A stretch of DNA of 64,000 bases from Terriglobia bacterium (GTDB lineage Bacteria; Acidobacteriota; Terriglobia; UBA7540). The notes beneath the pieces were generated by a model that was not told where the DNA came from, made no database searches, and worked only from the letters and a program-made list of their open reading frames with translations. Made by a program: the position numbers and the translations under genes. The stretch lies in the NCBI GenBank assembly GCA_035712365.1, contig DASTAW010000033.1, forward strand, positions 1 through 64,000, given 5' to 3'. Positions 43,865 through 53,327 of this stretch are shown here, piece after piece (the first letter of the stretch is position 1; each line of letters begins with the position of its first letter).

Positions 43865-43887
43865 GGGAGGGCGAAGCCCTCCCCTAC
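43865..43887. repeat. Palindromic repeat that supplies the OsmC stop codon
   Basis: GGGAGGGC pairs with GCCCTCCC, ending in CCCCTAC (43881-43887). The minus-strand TAG at 43884-43886 inside this end is the stop codon of the OsmC gene, the same arrangement as at 8946-8968. Confidence 0.8.
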
Positions 43888-44390
43888 TTTCCTTCACAGG
43901 TGACGGTGATTTCGGAAGGCTTTGACAACGTCTGGTAGACAACGCAGAAGCGCTCGGTCAGGCGGATCAGAGTCTCCAGTTGCTCCTGGGTTGCGTCGTT
44001 TTCGAGCTCGAATTTCAGGCGAATCCGCTGAAGCCCTACTGGGGCATCTTTAGCGACGGCCAGGGTCCCTCTGAAATCGATGTCGCCTTCTGCTGTGATG
44101 GTTGCGTCACGAAGCGGGATGCCGATTGCGGTTGCCACGGCCCGCAGCGTGACGCCCGCGCATGCCGCGAGAGCCTCCAGCAGCATGTCTCCCGAACAGG
44201 CGGAGAGGCCGTCGCCGCCCGTGGCCGGGTGCAGCCCCGCCTCAACCAGCGCCTTTCCGGTTTCTACCTTGCAGGTGATCCCTTCGCCCAGCCGAGCCTG
44301 CGCCCGCAGCGTCACGATGGCTGATTCAGGGTCATCGCGGTACTTTTGCTTCAACGGCGCCTGCAGCTCCCTGATCTCGTTTGCATCCAT
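43884..44390 (-). CDS. OsmC-family protein
   Basis: This 168-residue OsmC/Ohr-like protein shows GGDGLSACSGDMLLEALAACAGVTL (Cys65 and Cys77) and TERFCVVYQTLS with a late Cys, the position of the second redox Cys in the family. It probably reduces organic peroxides. GGGAGG stands before the ATG. It lies 13 bases after the NmrA gene, forming a two-gene operon. The frame ends inside a palindromic repeat. Confidence 0.9.
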   Translation of the reverse strand: MDANEIRELQAPLKQKYRDDPESAIVTLRAQARLGEGITCKVETGKALVEAGLHPATGGDGLSACSGDMLLEALAACAGVTLRAVATAIGIPLRDATITAEGDIDFRGTLAVAKDAPVGLQRIRLKFELENDATQEQLETLIRLTERFCVVYQTLSKPSEITVTCEGK

Positions 44391-44403
44391 GCATGCCTCC
44401 CGA

Positions 44404-45354
44404 TTAGTCGAGCGGGATCCGGTCCTTGTTTTTGGCTAGCCAGGCGTCGAACGTCTGGAGTTCGGGATTCAGGCTGCGGGCGAGCTCGGGACTGCGGGCT
44501 CCGCAATAATAATCGTTGAAGTCGCGCTTGAACTGGAACATATTTCCGAGGTCGTCGGCGCCGGGGAAGCCGAAGCTGCGGTATTGCTCCGGCGTCACCG
44601 CGTTGTACCGAACCTCCCGGCCGAGAGCTTTGGACATTGCCGCCGCCATTTGGGCGCCTGTAAGGTTCTCGCCGGCGATGCCTACTTTCTTGCCGATAAA
44701 CTCGCCGCCACGCTTGAAGATGCCGTAAGAGCACCTGCCAATGTCTTCAGCAGCGATACCTGGGAGCTTCTTATTGCCCATGGGAAAGGTGATGGCGAGC
44801 TTGCCATCCGGGCCTGCCTTCGGACCCGCGCCAAAGTAAATAAAGTTGTCCCAATAAAACGAGGTGAGCAGCAGCGTGACCGGCAGGCCCATACTGGTGA
44901 ATATGCCTTCGGCTTGGCCTTTGGCGTCGAAATGCGGCACTTTGTACTTGCCCATCAGCGTGGGCATGCGATCGTCGTCGAGGGGTACCCACTTGCGCGT
45001 GTCTTCCAGGGTGGACCAGATGACATGCTTCAGGCCGGATTGTTTCGCGGCCTGCGCCATGTAGATGGCTTCGGCTAATTCCTTCTCCGGCGAGTAGTGC
45101 GCCCAGTAAAACGTGATGCAAAACGCTCCGTAGGCTCCGTCAAAGGCCTTCATCAGGCTTTCGCGGTCGTCCAGGTCGGTGGCAACAACTTCAGCGCCGT
45201 GCCGGGTCAGGGCTTTGGCTTTTTCCGAATTGAGATCCCGCGTCAATGCGCGCACCGCAAAACCGCCATGTGCATCGGCCAGAATGGCCCGGGCCAGTCC
45301 GCCGCCTTGAGCGCCCGTCGCACCCACGACCGCGATAATCTTCTTTTCTGCCAT
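44404..45354 (-). CDS. NmrA-family NAD(P)-binding protein
   Basis: This 316-residue atypical short-chain dehydrogenase has the start IIAVVGATGAQGGGLA with the dinucleotide-binding glycine motif GATGAQGG, and no clear catalytic YxxxK. Members sense redox state by binding NAD(P) or act as isoflavone-reductase-like enzymes. AGGAG precedes the ATG at 45354 by seven bases. It is upstream of and co-directional with OsmC, consistent with a redox-stress unit. Confidence 0.9.
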   Translation of the reverse strand: MAEKKIIAVVGATGAQGGGLARAILADAHGGFAVRALTRDLNSEKAKALTRHGAEVVATDLDDRESLMKAFDGAYGAFCITFYWAHYSPEKELAEAIYMAQAAKQSGLKHVIWSTLEDTRKWVPLDDDRMPTLMGKYKVPHFDAKGQAEGIFTSMGLPVTLLLTSFYWDNFIYFGAGPKAGPDGKLAITFPMGNKKLPGIAAEDIGRCSYGIFKRGGEFIGKKVGIAGENLTGAQMAAAMSKALGREVRYNAVTPEQYRSFGFPGADDLGNMFQFKRDFNDYYCGARSPELARSLNPELQTFDAWLAKNKDRIPLD

Positions 45355-45493
45355 GTTGCGTCTCCTTGCCCAGCTCAAAGACTAAGTGTTAACTGAGGAC
45401 CTGTCTGCCGCATGTCCCTGAGAGATGCGGCAGGCATACGAGGGGTTACACCGCCTGTTGCAGCCGGGCCACCGCCATCACTTAGGGGCGGAG

Positions 45494-45799
45494 CTACGCC
45501 CACTTTTTGCCCAACTCTTCCAGGCCGGCCTTGGCCAGGACGTCGGGCGTCATCACGATGCGGAGTTTAACATCGGCGTTGAAATGCAGAAACCACGGTT
45601 CTGCAAGCGCCGGGATCCTGGATGGATCGTCGATATCGACGATCATGATGACGCCGCGAGTCCCGTCCATCTCTGTAAAGTAGACGGCTTCCGGCTCGAT
45701 GTCCTCGAGGATGCGCTGGATCTTCTTTCCCGCGCTTCCGTCCCTGACAGCGACGTTGAAAGGTTCGTGCGGGAGCTTGACCTGAAGAAGCATTTTCAT
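45494..45799 (-). CDS. Small alpha/beta protein, 101 residues, unknown function
   Basis: A compact cytosolic protein: KMLLQVKLPHEPFN, then KIQRILEDIEPEAVYFTEMDGTRGVIMIVDI, and a C-terminal helix. The beta-alpha-beta pattern resembles dimeric ferredoxin-like or alpha-beta-barrel proteins such as the antibiotic monooxygenase group. AGGAGG stands before the ATG. It lies 139 bases upstream of the NmrA gene and may be co-transcribed. No function is assigned. Confidence 0.75.
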   Translation of the reverse strand: MKMLLQVKLPHEPFNVAVRDGSAGKKIQRILEDIEPEAVYFTEMDGTRGVIMIVDIDDPSRIPALAEPWFLHFNADVKLRIVMTPDVLAKAGLEELGKKWA

Positions 45800-45942
45800 G
45801 GTGCCTCCTGGCCCAAATGTGAGCCGTTGTTTTTTGAATCAGGCTAATTGCAGTTTGTTTAATGGCGCGACAACAAGCATAGCATGAGGCGGCAGCCCAT
45901 GGCGCGGCATCCCGTGACAACAAACCCGCTGCTGCCTCGAGT

Positions 45943-47928
45943 TCAATGCTCTGGCGGTGAATCAGCGGGAGGTTTGCCGAGGTAATGTGGCTCCCACCTT
46001 GTTGGCCCAGCCACGGCGGCAATCATATCGAGGTCGAAATCTTTGTAGAGATCAAGGCAGAACAGATCGGGCGCGGAGCGGAAGGGGACCGGCGCATCCA
46101 GCAGATAGCCCAGGCTCTTCATGGCCTCGTGGCTGACCACTTCGGAGAACAGGTTGGGATCGAGCGCCGCCGCGGCCAGGCCCATCACTTCACTTCGAAT
46201 GCCGGTTGTTTCAAGGCGAACCTTGCCTTGTCCCGACTGTTGTTCGAGCCATTTGGTCACAGCCAGCAACTGCTCAACCTCCAGGCCCAGCGGCCGGCCG
46301 CCGGTGGTTGAAACCATCAGGGCGTAAGGAGTGGAATCGGGGACCAGCGGCATGGATTCCCCGACAAAGATCGGATCGAGTGCCAGGACCTGCTCGTCGC
46401 GGTTGATGCGATCGGAAACCACGGCGCCTGCCGCCTCTCTTCCTTTGTCATTCAGCACAACCGTCACAGGCGCATCCGGAGAAGTGGCAATGGCCTTAAG
46501 CCACGTGCCCGCGGCGGTCAGGCCGTCCGAGAAATCGAACCGATAAGTGAGCGACTGCAGCAGGTGGTTCTTGGTGTTCCACATTCGCCAGGCGTCCTTG
46601 ACCTCAACCGGTTTGTAGCGAATGACCGAGGTCAGCTTGGGCCGTTCACTGGAAGCCCAGGCCGCACGGGCCGCTCCTTCAGCAGGGATGGGCTGGCGCC
46701 GGATCTGGCTGGCAAACTGCCTGGCGAGGCCCAGCAAGGTCAGGTTATCTTTTGGCAGGCCGACTTCGAGCTGATCGTAAGTCTTGATCTCCGCGCCGCT
46801 GGGAATTTCGTGTTCGGCCACAGGCAGATTGAAATGCTCGGTGAAGAAGCGGTAAGCGTGCTCGCGGTTGTCAATGTAATAGTTGTGCGTGCTGGGATCA
46901 CGGTTTTCGTACCAAGCAAGATTGTCAGGCTCGCCGAACAGTTTGAAGAACGCCTTGTTTGGCTCATACGTGTACGGCTTTACCAGGTCCGCGCGAAAAC
47001 AGCAATTGTCCTCGGCGTTATGGATCAGCATGGTCGGCCGGGGTGCGCGCATGGCCACATAGAACGTGTAATCGCGCCCACGGGCGAGGTCCGGCGGGTC
47101 CTGCTCGTCGCAATCGGTGTCTGCCGGGTGAGTGATGTTGGACTGGAGAGAGCCAAAGCCCGCTACCTCCACCATGACGCTGACGCGCGGATCGAGCGAA
47201 CTGAGAGTGATGGTCTGCCATCCGCCGCCCGAAAGTCCGGTGACCCCCAGGCGCGTTGGATCAACCTGCGGCAGGCCAGCCAGATAATCGAGACCGCGGC
47301 GCATGGCAAGATAAAAAACCCCCAGCACATTCGATCCCACAAGATCAAGATCGGCGCCGACCTCGTGCGCATTTTCCGGGTCATGTAACTCGCCAAAACC
47401 AATCCATTCCAGGCTGAGCGCGTAGATGCCTCGTTTGGCGAAATTGATGCAGCGTTTCTGCTTGTACTCTGCGGCTTTGCCCAGAGGATCGTGCCCGTTC
47501 ACGTTGAGGATTGCCGGCGCTTTTCCGCTCACATGGAGCGGCTCATAGAGAATTGCGGTGGAATCAAACCCCGGCACGATCTCGAATCGCAGCTTGCGCA
47601 TGCGATACCCGTTGCCGCCGGGAACTTCACCCATGTCCTCGAACTTTGGCGGCGAATCCACCCACTTTCTGGGCCAGCCATGGAAGGCCACGTCGTCCAG
47701 AATCTGCTTTCGGAAGCGTGCCTCTTCCTCCGTCCATTGCCGGGCGCTTGTGGGAGCAGGAAGGTTTGGAATGCTCTTGGAAAGATATTCCTGGAGCTGG
47801 TAGGCAACGGTTTGATGGACCTGAACGGGCCGATGCAGCACCTCGGCAACCTGCGAGGGTTCGGTCTGCGCACAGGCGGAGCCAACTGAGAGAATGAACG
47901 CAAAGACGAGAAGCCGCTTGGGACTCAT
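45943..47928 (-). CDS. Secreted alpha/beta-hydrolase with two lobes (acetyl-xylan-esterase-like)
   Basis: This 661-residue protein has a Sec signal (to SACAQ, about residue 21). The first hydrolase lobe carries the nucleophile elbow GLSGGGW and an EWIGFGE segment, like acetyl-xylan-esterase-related enzymes. The region after about residue 400 reads as a second, degenerate alpha/beta-hydrolase-like lobe without a clear GxSxG. GGAGG stands before the ATG. It probably deacetylates or cleaves an ester or lactone on plant polysaccharide. It is single or the first gene of a loose cluster. Confidence 0.8.
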   Translation of the reverse strand: MSPKRLLVFAFILSVGSACAQTEPSQVAEVLHRPVQVHQTVAYQLQEYLSKSIPNLPAPTSARQWTEEEARFRKQILDDVAFHGWPRKWVDSPPKFEDMGEVPGGNGYRMRKLRFEIVPGFDSTAILYEPLHVSGKAPAILNVNGHDPLGKAAEYKQKRCINFAKRGIYALSLEWIGFGELHDPENAHEVGADLDLVGSNVLGVFYLAMRRGLDYLAGLPQVDPTRLGVTGLSGGGWQTITLSSLDPRVSVMVEVAGFGSLQSNITHPADTDCDEQDPPDLARGRDYTFYVAMRAPRPTMLIHNAEDNCCFRADLVKPYTYEPNKAFFKLFGEPDNLAWYENRDPSTHNYYIDNREHAYRFFTEHFNLPVAEHEIPSGAEIKTYDQLEVGLPKDNLTLLGLARQFASQIRRQPIPAEGAARAAWASSERPKLTSVIRYKPVEVKDAWRMWNTKNHLLQSLTYRFDFSDGLTAAGTWLKAIATSPDAPVTVVLNDKGREAAGAVVSDRINRDEQVLALDPIFVGESMPLVPDSTPYALMVSTTGGRPLGLEVEQLLAVTKWLEQQSGQGKVRLETTGIRSEVMGLAAAALDPNLFSEVVSHEAMKSLGYLLDAPVPFRSAPDLFCLDLYKDFDLDMIAAVAGPTRWEPHYLGKPPADSPPEH

Positions 47929-47999
47929 GTTTCCTCCGTCAGATATTCTGGTGTTCCACAGTCAGATCGCTATTCAACTCTAACTTGCCGAATTCCGCT

Positions 48000-49466
48000 C
48001 TAAAGCGACAAGGTGCAGCGCTGCAAACCTGTTTGCACACAGGCCAGATTTTTTCCATACTTGGAATTGCCGGGTTCCAGTCGCTGCGCGGTTTCCAGTT
48101 CCGTGATCGCGTGGCTGAACTGGTTTCCCTTTGCCAGGGCGACACCAAGAGCGTTGTGGGCCTGAGCATCATTCGGCGACACGGTGATAACCTTCTCCAG
48201 GTTCGCAACAGCTTCTCCCGCCTGGCCTTCACCCAGCAGCGCCAGGCCAAGATAATACAGTGTGTCAGGATCATCCGGCACTGAACGTAGATAGGTTCGC
48301 AGCTCCTGGATCGCCTCTTGAAAACGCTTCTGAAGGAACAGCGCCACGCCCAGATTGTAATGCGCATATCCGTCGTTGGGATTCAGTTGCAAAGCCTGGC
48401 GAAATTTTGCTTCGGCTTCCGCTGTTTTCGCTTGCTGCAGCAGCTTGGTCCCTTCATTGTTATAAGCCTTTTCCAGCGGCGCGCTCGCCTTTTGATGAGT
48501 CAGCTCTTGAGCCACCTGAATTTCCTTTTCCGCCTCGTCAGATTTCCCCATTTTTTGCAGAACGCGGGCCAGCATGAACCGCGACTGGTTATCCTCCGGG
48601 AGCAATTCCGTTGCCTTGCGTAGTTGAACCAGAGCCTCTTCGAGCTTTCCCTGCCTTTGCAACGCTGAGCCAAGGTCGCGACAGGCTTCTCCCGATTTGT
48701 GGTCCAACCGGATGGCCTTCCGCAGATTAGTCTCTGCGGCCGAAAGGTTTCCTTCCTGCAACAAAGTGGAACCAAGAATCTGGTAATAGCTGGCGTTGTT
48801 TGGCTCCAGACGTACCGCAGCCTCAAATTCAGGAATTGCTTTATCGAACAGGCTGTTGTTCCTGTAGAGTTCTCCCAGTTCAAAATGGAGCGAGCCCGTC
48901 TGGGCCAACTTGAGCGCGGCAATGTATTGCTTCTCCGCCTCATCCGTTCGGCGTTGCAGTGCAAACAGCCGCCCCAGTTCCTGGTGACTTCCGGGGCTGG
49001 TCGGGTCTATCTCGAGCGATCTGCGCAGTTCCTCCTCCGCCGGCGAGTGTTCACCTGCCCGTAATAAAAGGATTCCCAGATTTCGATGGATGCTTGCGTC
49101 CCTTGGGGCAATGGTGGCTGCCTGGCGAAGCTCCACAATCGCCTCGTTCAACCGACCCGCCTCCTGTAAAGCGAGAGCGAGGTTACTGCGGACGCGAGGA
49201 TCGTGCGGCCGTGCGTTCGCAGCCCGCCGGAGGAACTCGATGGCCTCGCTGGGCTTCCCCTGACGGCGGAGGATTACGCCCAGATTGTTCAAGGCATCCA
49301 CATCCTGTGGATTGATTTCAAGCGCCTCTCGAAATTTCGCCTCGGCCTCGGTAAACTGCCCCTTGGCCATCAGAGCAGCCGCCGCAGAATCGAAGTCAGA
49401 GGCCGATGGGACCTTTGATCCCTGCGAGAAAAATAGGAGGCCGGCCAATAAAATCCCATGCCACAT
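48000..49466 (-). CDS. Exported TPR-repeat protein
   Basis: This 488-residue protein has a short hydrophobic N-terminus (WHGILLAGLLFFSQG) and then about twelve tetratricopeptide repeats, with A-x-F-x-A-L-x-INP and NLG motifs at 34-residue spacing, for example KFREALEINPQDVDALNNLGV. TPR arrays bind partner proteins. The ATG at 49466 was chosen because it starts the signal; a GTG at 49505 is the longer alternative. It lies downstream of a TonB-dependent receptor and may be a partner, but the link is positional. Confidence 0.85.
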   Translation of the reverse strand: MWHGILLAGLLFFSQGSKVPSASDFDSAAAALMAKGQFTEAEAKFREALEINPQDVDALNNLGVILRRQGKPSEAIEFLRRAANARPHDPRVRSNLALALQEAGRLNEAIVELRQAATIAPRDASIHRNLGILLLRAGEHSPAEEELRRSLEIDPTSPGSHQELGRLFALQRRTDEAEKQYIAALKLAQTGSLHFELGELYRNNSLFDKAIPEFEAAVRLEPNNASYYQILGSTLLQEGNLSAAETNLRKAIRLDHKSGEACRDLGSALQRQGKLEEALVQLRKATELLPEDNQSRFMLARVLQKMGKSDEAEKEIQVAQELTHQKASAPLEKAYNNEGTKLLQQAKTAEAEAKFRQALQLNPNDGYAHYNLGVALFLQKRFQEAIQELRTYLRSVPDDPDTLYYLGLALLGEGQAGEAVANLEKVITVSPNDAQAHNALGVALAKGNQFSHAITELETAQRLEPGNSKYGKNLACVQTGLQRCTLSL

Positions 49467-49590
49467 TGTCACACAGCAGGCTGATGACGGCGGCAGACAG
49501 CCCACAGCACTTGATCAAATAGAATTCACGAAATGGGTAACGGAGAATCGATTATAAGCCACACGGGCGGTACAAGCGAATTCAGCTCTC

Positions 49591-49627
49591 GAAGGAGATC
49601 CCGGCGATTGCTCGCGGGATCTCCTTC
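49591..49627 (-). terminator. Strong hairpin after the first TonB-dependent receptor
   Basis: GAAGGAGATCCCG (49591-49603) is mirrored by CGGGATCTCCTTC (49615-49627), a perfect 13-base stem with an 11-base loop, 27 bases past the receptor stop. No T-run follows, so it may terminate transcription through Rho or protect the 3' end. Confidence 0.6.
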
Positions 49628-49653
49628 AGGCTGAACCTCTGCGAAGTACGCGG

Positions 49654-52600
49654 CTAGAACAAAATCTTCAGCGCGAACTGAAGGATTCTAGGATCACGTG
49701 CCGACGTGATCTGGCCAATCGTCGAGTCTGCAACGCTGTTGTCCGGTTGACCAAAATTGACATTGTTGAACAGGTTGAAAAATTCCGCCCGGAACTGGAG
49801 AGTGGTGTGTTCCGTCATACGAGTATCTTTGGTCAGTCCGAAATCCGTGTTGAAGAAACCGGGACCCCGGAGGATGTTCCTTCCCGTGTTGCCAAATGTC
49901 CCATCCAGGTTCGGGACGAAAAACGCTGGGTTGAAATACTCCTGGATCAACTGGCCGTGGGACCTGTTGGGGTCGAGTTTCACCTGGCTAAAGCCGGTGC
50001 CAATAAAGTCCGCGCGGTCGAGGCCAATGCCGCTGAAGGAATTGTCACTTCCGCTGTAAATCTGGAACGGAAAGCCGCTGTGCCAGGTACCTATTGCGGT
50101 CACCTGCCAGCCATTGGCCAATGCTCCGGCTAATCCGCTTAATTGAAATTTTGGAATCCCCCAAATCCCGGAAACGTGGATAACGTGAGAAATATCGTCG
50201 TTGGAAACGGAGTAGTCAAAATTGGGATCAAATGGATCTGTGTTTTCGCCACCGAAAGGCCCGAAATTATCAATCATTTTTGACCAGGCGTAATTGGCAA
50301 GCAGAGACAGGCCATGGCTGAAGCGCTTCTCCATGTTGAGCTGCAAGGAGTTGTAATTGGAGTTGTACAGCGATCCGTACAGTCCTACGGCGCCAAAATT
50401 GGGGTTGATGCGCCGCTGCTGGGTATTGTCCGGCGTCGAACAGGGTTCGCCGTTGCACGTTCCTGGAATATAAATTGCGGAGTTACCCTCATTGGCACCC
50501 CCGTCGACGGCCGTGGAGAGGTGCGTCCCTTTGTTGCCGACGTACGCAGCGCGCACAAGCCAGTTGTTTCCGAACTGCCGTTCAACCGTCATGTTCCATG
50601 TGGCAACCTGCGCCATTTTCCAATCGAGGGCGAATGTTCCGTAGATCGACACTGGAAGGGTAAATGTAGCGTCAGTCCCCGGTAAGGACGGTCCGTACTG
50701 CGCAGGGAAAGGATTGGGACTTATACCGAAGCTCCCAAAAGGATCGACGAAACTGACATTGCCTTCGAAATCAAAACGGGGTCCGAAAGGCGCTGTATCG
50801 ACGAATCCATTCGAGGCAACCGTCGACGGCGGAATGTAATAGAAACCTGCTCCGCCACGCACCACGGTTTTGGAATCAACTTTGTACGCAAAACCGACTC
50901 GAGGGGAGAAATTGGCGAGATTGTTGTTCGACCCGAAGCCTGCCGGGCACCCCGGATCGTGGTTTGGACCGCCAAAAAGCATTCCCACCGGCGCATTGGG
51001 GAACCGCGACGATTGTGCTCCCGGGTGATAGCAGACCACGCGCCCTTTCTCTTCCGTATAGGGCCAGTAGGGATCCCAACGGAGACCTAAATTCACGGTC
51101 AGCTTCTGGTTGACTCGCCAGTTGTCCTGCACGTAAGGCGCGTATAGGACACCGTGCATATCCTTGAACTCGCCACCTCCCTGCAAAAAATGGGAGGCAT
51201 GACCGAGGAAGAAATCGGTCAGGTTGCTGCCGGAGAGATGGTTGCCGGCGTCGAATCCAAATTCCCCCGACATCGTAAACTCATTGACGAGATGGTTTTT
51301 CAGGCGCACGATGTCGCCGCCGAAATGCAGCTCGTGCGAGCCGCGCTGCCAGGTGACATCCTCGTGAATGGTCCAATCGCCTCGGCCGAAGTCTCCCTTA
51401 TGGTTGGTTCCGAAGCTGAAGAATCCCCCAGCGTCGAGCGACATCTCCGGCGGGTTTGGCGCAGCGATTTGCACGCCTGCATCCGGAAAGCCGAAGGGCG
51501 CCCCGGAAAGCGAGCCGCCGGTTTGCGAATCCCAGCCAAACCAGCTGTTAATCAATAGGGTTGGCGAGAAGGAATAGGTGTGGTTCAAAGAGAGGTTCTG
51601 GACCTTGACACGGTTGCCGCTGCCGTCTGCCGCCAGGATGTTCTTCTGCGCAGCCGAAATGTCCGGTGGTTCATTGAACTTGGTCCAGAAGTAGCTCCCG
51701 CTCAACTGGTTCTTGCCGTGAATCCAGTCAATCTTTGTCATCCACTGATCGTCGTTCTGCACCACCGACGGGCCTGCATAGGTCAACTGCCGGCCGGGAC
51801 CGTTGGGCAGCGGGATGTGCTGCAGGAAGAAATTTGATGGTGCGCTGAAATCGTTTGTGGGAATCTGGTTGCCCGCGTAGGGCACATTGTTCGAAGGATT
51901 CACCAGTTGGTCCGGAATATCTGAAAAGTCTCCGTTTCGTTCGGCGGCCGTGGGAACGAAAGCAATCTGGCCCTGCGCGGCACTGCGAAAGCGTGTTCCC
52001 TGGTAAGTGCCAAAGAAAAACAACTTGTCCTTGACGATCGGCCCGCCAACACTGCCCCCGAACTGGTTGCGCTTCAAGGTGTCCTGGGTGGGCGCAAAGA
52101 AGTTTCGGGCGTTCAAAGCCCCGTTGCGGAGGAACTCAAACGCGTCTCCGTGGAACTCGTTGGTGCCGGACTTCGTAACAATGTTCACCACGGCCCCACC
52201 CCGTCCGTACTGGGCCGAAAGGTTCTGGTCCTGAACACTGAACTCCTGAACAGCATCGGGGTTAGGGAAAGGAAGATTGGCGTTCAGATACGTGTCATTG
52301 TGCCCGGCGCCATCCATCTGGTAATTGACGCCCCTGGTTCCCAAACCGCTCACGCTTGCGTCTTGCTCTCCCGGATAGACTCCGCCTTCGCAATTGGCGA
52401 GGCAGTAACCCGGACCGACGCCGGTCTCATTGACCGTCCCGGCAGCCAGGAAGAGCAGTTCCTGCGCTTGCCTGCCGTTTAGCGGGAGATCGACAATCTT
52501 CTTTTGGTCAATAAGCTGGCTGATGGTTGCCGTCCGCGTGGTTAATACCTCCGCATTGCCGGCGACCGTGACCTCCTGTGTTACGGCGCCGACCTTTAAA

Positions 52601-52977
52601 CTGACAACCTGAGTTGCCGCCTGGTTTACAGTCAACACAATGCCGGTCTGGACGTAGGTGGTGAAGCCCTGCTTAGTAACCGTCAGCTTGTAATTACCAA
52701 CGGTCAGGGCGGGAAATAGAAATGTTCCGTTTGGCTGGGTCATTACAGTTCTCGTGAGGCCGGTACCCTCATTTTGCACTGTAACGGTGGCTTCAGGGAC
52801 AATCGCACCCGCAGGGTCTTCGACAGTTCCCCCAAGGCTGGCGGTGGTGTACTGCCCCGCCGCGCGGGTTCCCCCTAGAAGCGCGGCAAGCAGTACGGCT
52901 AATGTGAAAAGCTTAATCAGGTAGCCTAAAGGTCGAGGAGAAAACGACGGAACACGAATAGCACAACCGAATGCCAT
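49654..52977 (-). CDS. TonB-dependent receptor, Oar-like
   Basis: This 1,107-residue outer-membrane receptor has a signal peptide (to TRAAGQ), an N-terminal carboxypeptidase-regulatory-like domain (GGTVEDPAGAIVPEATVTV and GNYKLTVTKQGF), a plug with VVNIVTKSGTNEFHGDAFEF, and a large barrel that ends in the aromatic residue expected for assembly (ILQFALKILF). The ATG at 52977 has GGGAGG seven bases upstream. Such Oar-like receptors in acidobacteria are thought to take up oligosaccharides or other large molecules. Its neighbour of the same family points to a repeated-receptor locus. Confidence 0.94.
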   Translation of the reverse strand: MAFGCAIRVPSFSPRPLGYLIKLFTLAVLLAALLGGTRAAGQYTTASLGGTVEDPAGAIVPEATVTVQNEGTGLTRTVMTQPNGTFLFPALTVGNYKLTVTKQGFTTYVQTGIVLTVNQAATQVVSLKVGAVTQEVTVAGNAEVLTTRTATISQLIDQKKIVDLPLNGRQAQELLFLAAGTVNETGVGPGYCLANCEGGVYPGEQDASVSGLGTRGVNYQMDGAGHNDTYLNANLPFPNPDAVQEFSVQDQNLSAQYGRGGAVVNIVTKSGTNEFHGDAFEFLRNGALNARNFFAPTQDTLKRNQFGGSVGGPIVKDKLFFFGTYQGTRFRSAAQGQIAFVPTAAERNGDFSDIPDQLVNPSNNVPYAGNQIPTNDFSAPSNFFLQHIPLPNGPGRQLTYAGPSVVQNDDQWMTKIDWIHGKNQLSGSYFWTKFNEPPDISAAQKNILAADGSGNRVKVQNLSLNHTYSFSPTLLINSWFGWDSQTGGSLSGAPFGFPDAGVQIAAPNPPEMSLDAGGFFSFGTNHKGDFGRGDWTIHEDVTWQRGSHELHFGGDIVRLKNHLVNEFTMSGEFGFDAGNHLSGSNLTDFFLGHASHFLQGGGEFKDMHGVLYAPYVQDNWRVNQKLTVNLGLRWDPYWPYTEEKGRVVCYHPGAQSSRFPNAPVGMLFGGPNHDPGCPAGFGSNNNLANFSPRVGFAYKVDSKTVVRGGAGFYYIPPSTVASNGFVDTAPFGPRFDFEGNVSFVDPFGSFGISPNPFPAQYGPSLPGTDATFTLPVSIYGTFALDWKMAQVATWNMTVERQFGNNWLVRAAYVGNKGTHLSTAVDGGANEGNSAIYIPGTCNGEPCSTPDNTQQRRINPNFGAVGLYGSLYNSNYNSLQLNMEKRFSHGLSLLANYAWSKMIDNFGPFGGENTDPFDPNFDYSVSNDDISHVIHVSGIWGIPKFQLSGLAGALANGWQVTAIGTWHSGFPFQIYSGSDNSFSGIGLDRADFIGTGFSQVKLDPNRSHGQLIQEYFNPAFFVPNLDGTFGNTGRNILRGPGFFNTDFGLTKDTRMTEHTTLQFRAEFFNLFNNVNFGQPDNSVADSTIGQITSARDPRILQFALKILF

Positions 52978-53039
52978 AATCACGCCTCCCTGTCGTTCAT
53001 GGAGATCCGCCCAAGGATTGCTTCGACGCTAATTGGCCT

Positions 53040-53069
53040 AATCTAGCACCGAGGATACAAGACAATCAA
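53040..53069 (-). promoter_or_regulatory. Candidate promoter for the first TonB-dependent receptor
   Basis: On the minus strand, TTGATT (53064-53069) and TAGATT (53040-53045) are 18 bases apart, with TG one base before the second box, an extended -10. This leaves a leader of about 55 bases to the ATG at 52977. Confidence 0.5.
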
Positions 53070-53102
53070 GCAGAAAATTATCATCTGAACTAGGCTCATT
53101 TA

Positions 53103-53114
53103 CGTAAGCTTACG
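53103..53114. promoter_or_regulatory. Perfect 12-base palindrome, possible operator
   Basis: CGTAAGCTTACG is an exact palindrome about 35 bases upstream of the candidate -35 box. It suits a dimeric regulator. No second copy was found upstream of the neighbouring receptor. Confidence 0.35.
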
Positions 53115-53327
53115 AAAAAGAAGGGGGAGCAGGTATGACCAGAAGCCAAGCCAGGGACCAACCTCTTTTCTAGAGTAAGCGCTGCGAAGTCAACCCTGGA
53201 GATCCCTGCTGCGAACACTTATTGCGGTGGCGGTGCCGATAACAACCGAAACAGGCATTCCGAGGAAGCCTGGCAGATAACCTCAGCAGCCACCCGGATT
53301 GACAGGTTTTGCCCTTGACCCGTGGTC

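Noticed and set aside
42758-43942. 394-codon open frame on the minus strand
   Set aside because: Complete shadow of the Gfo/Idh/MocA gene, whose Tat signal, Rossmann motif and ribosome site are clear.
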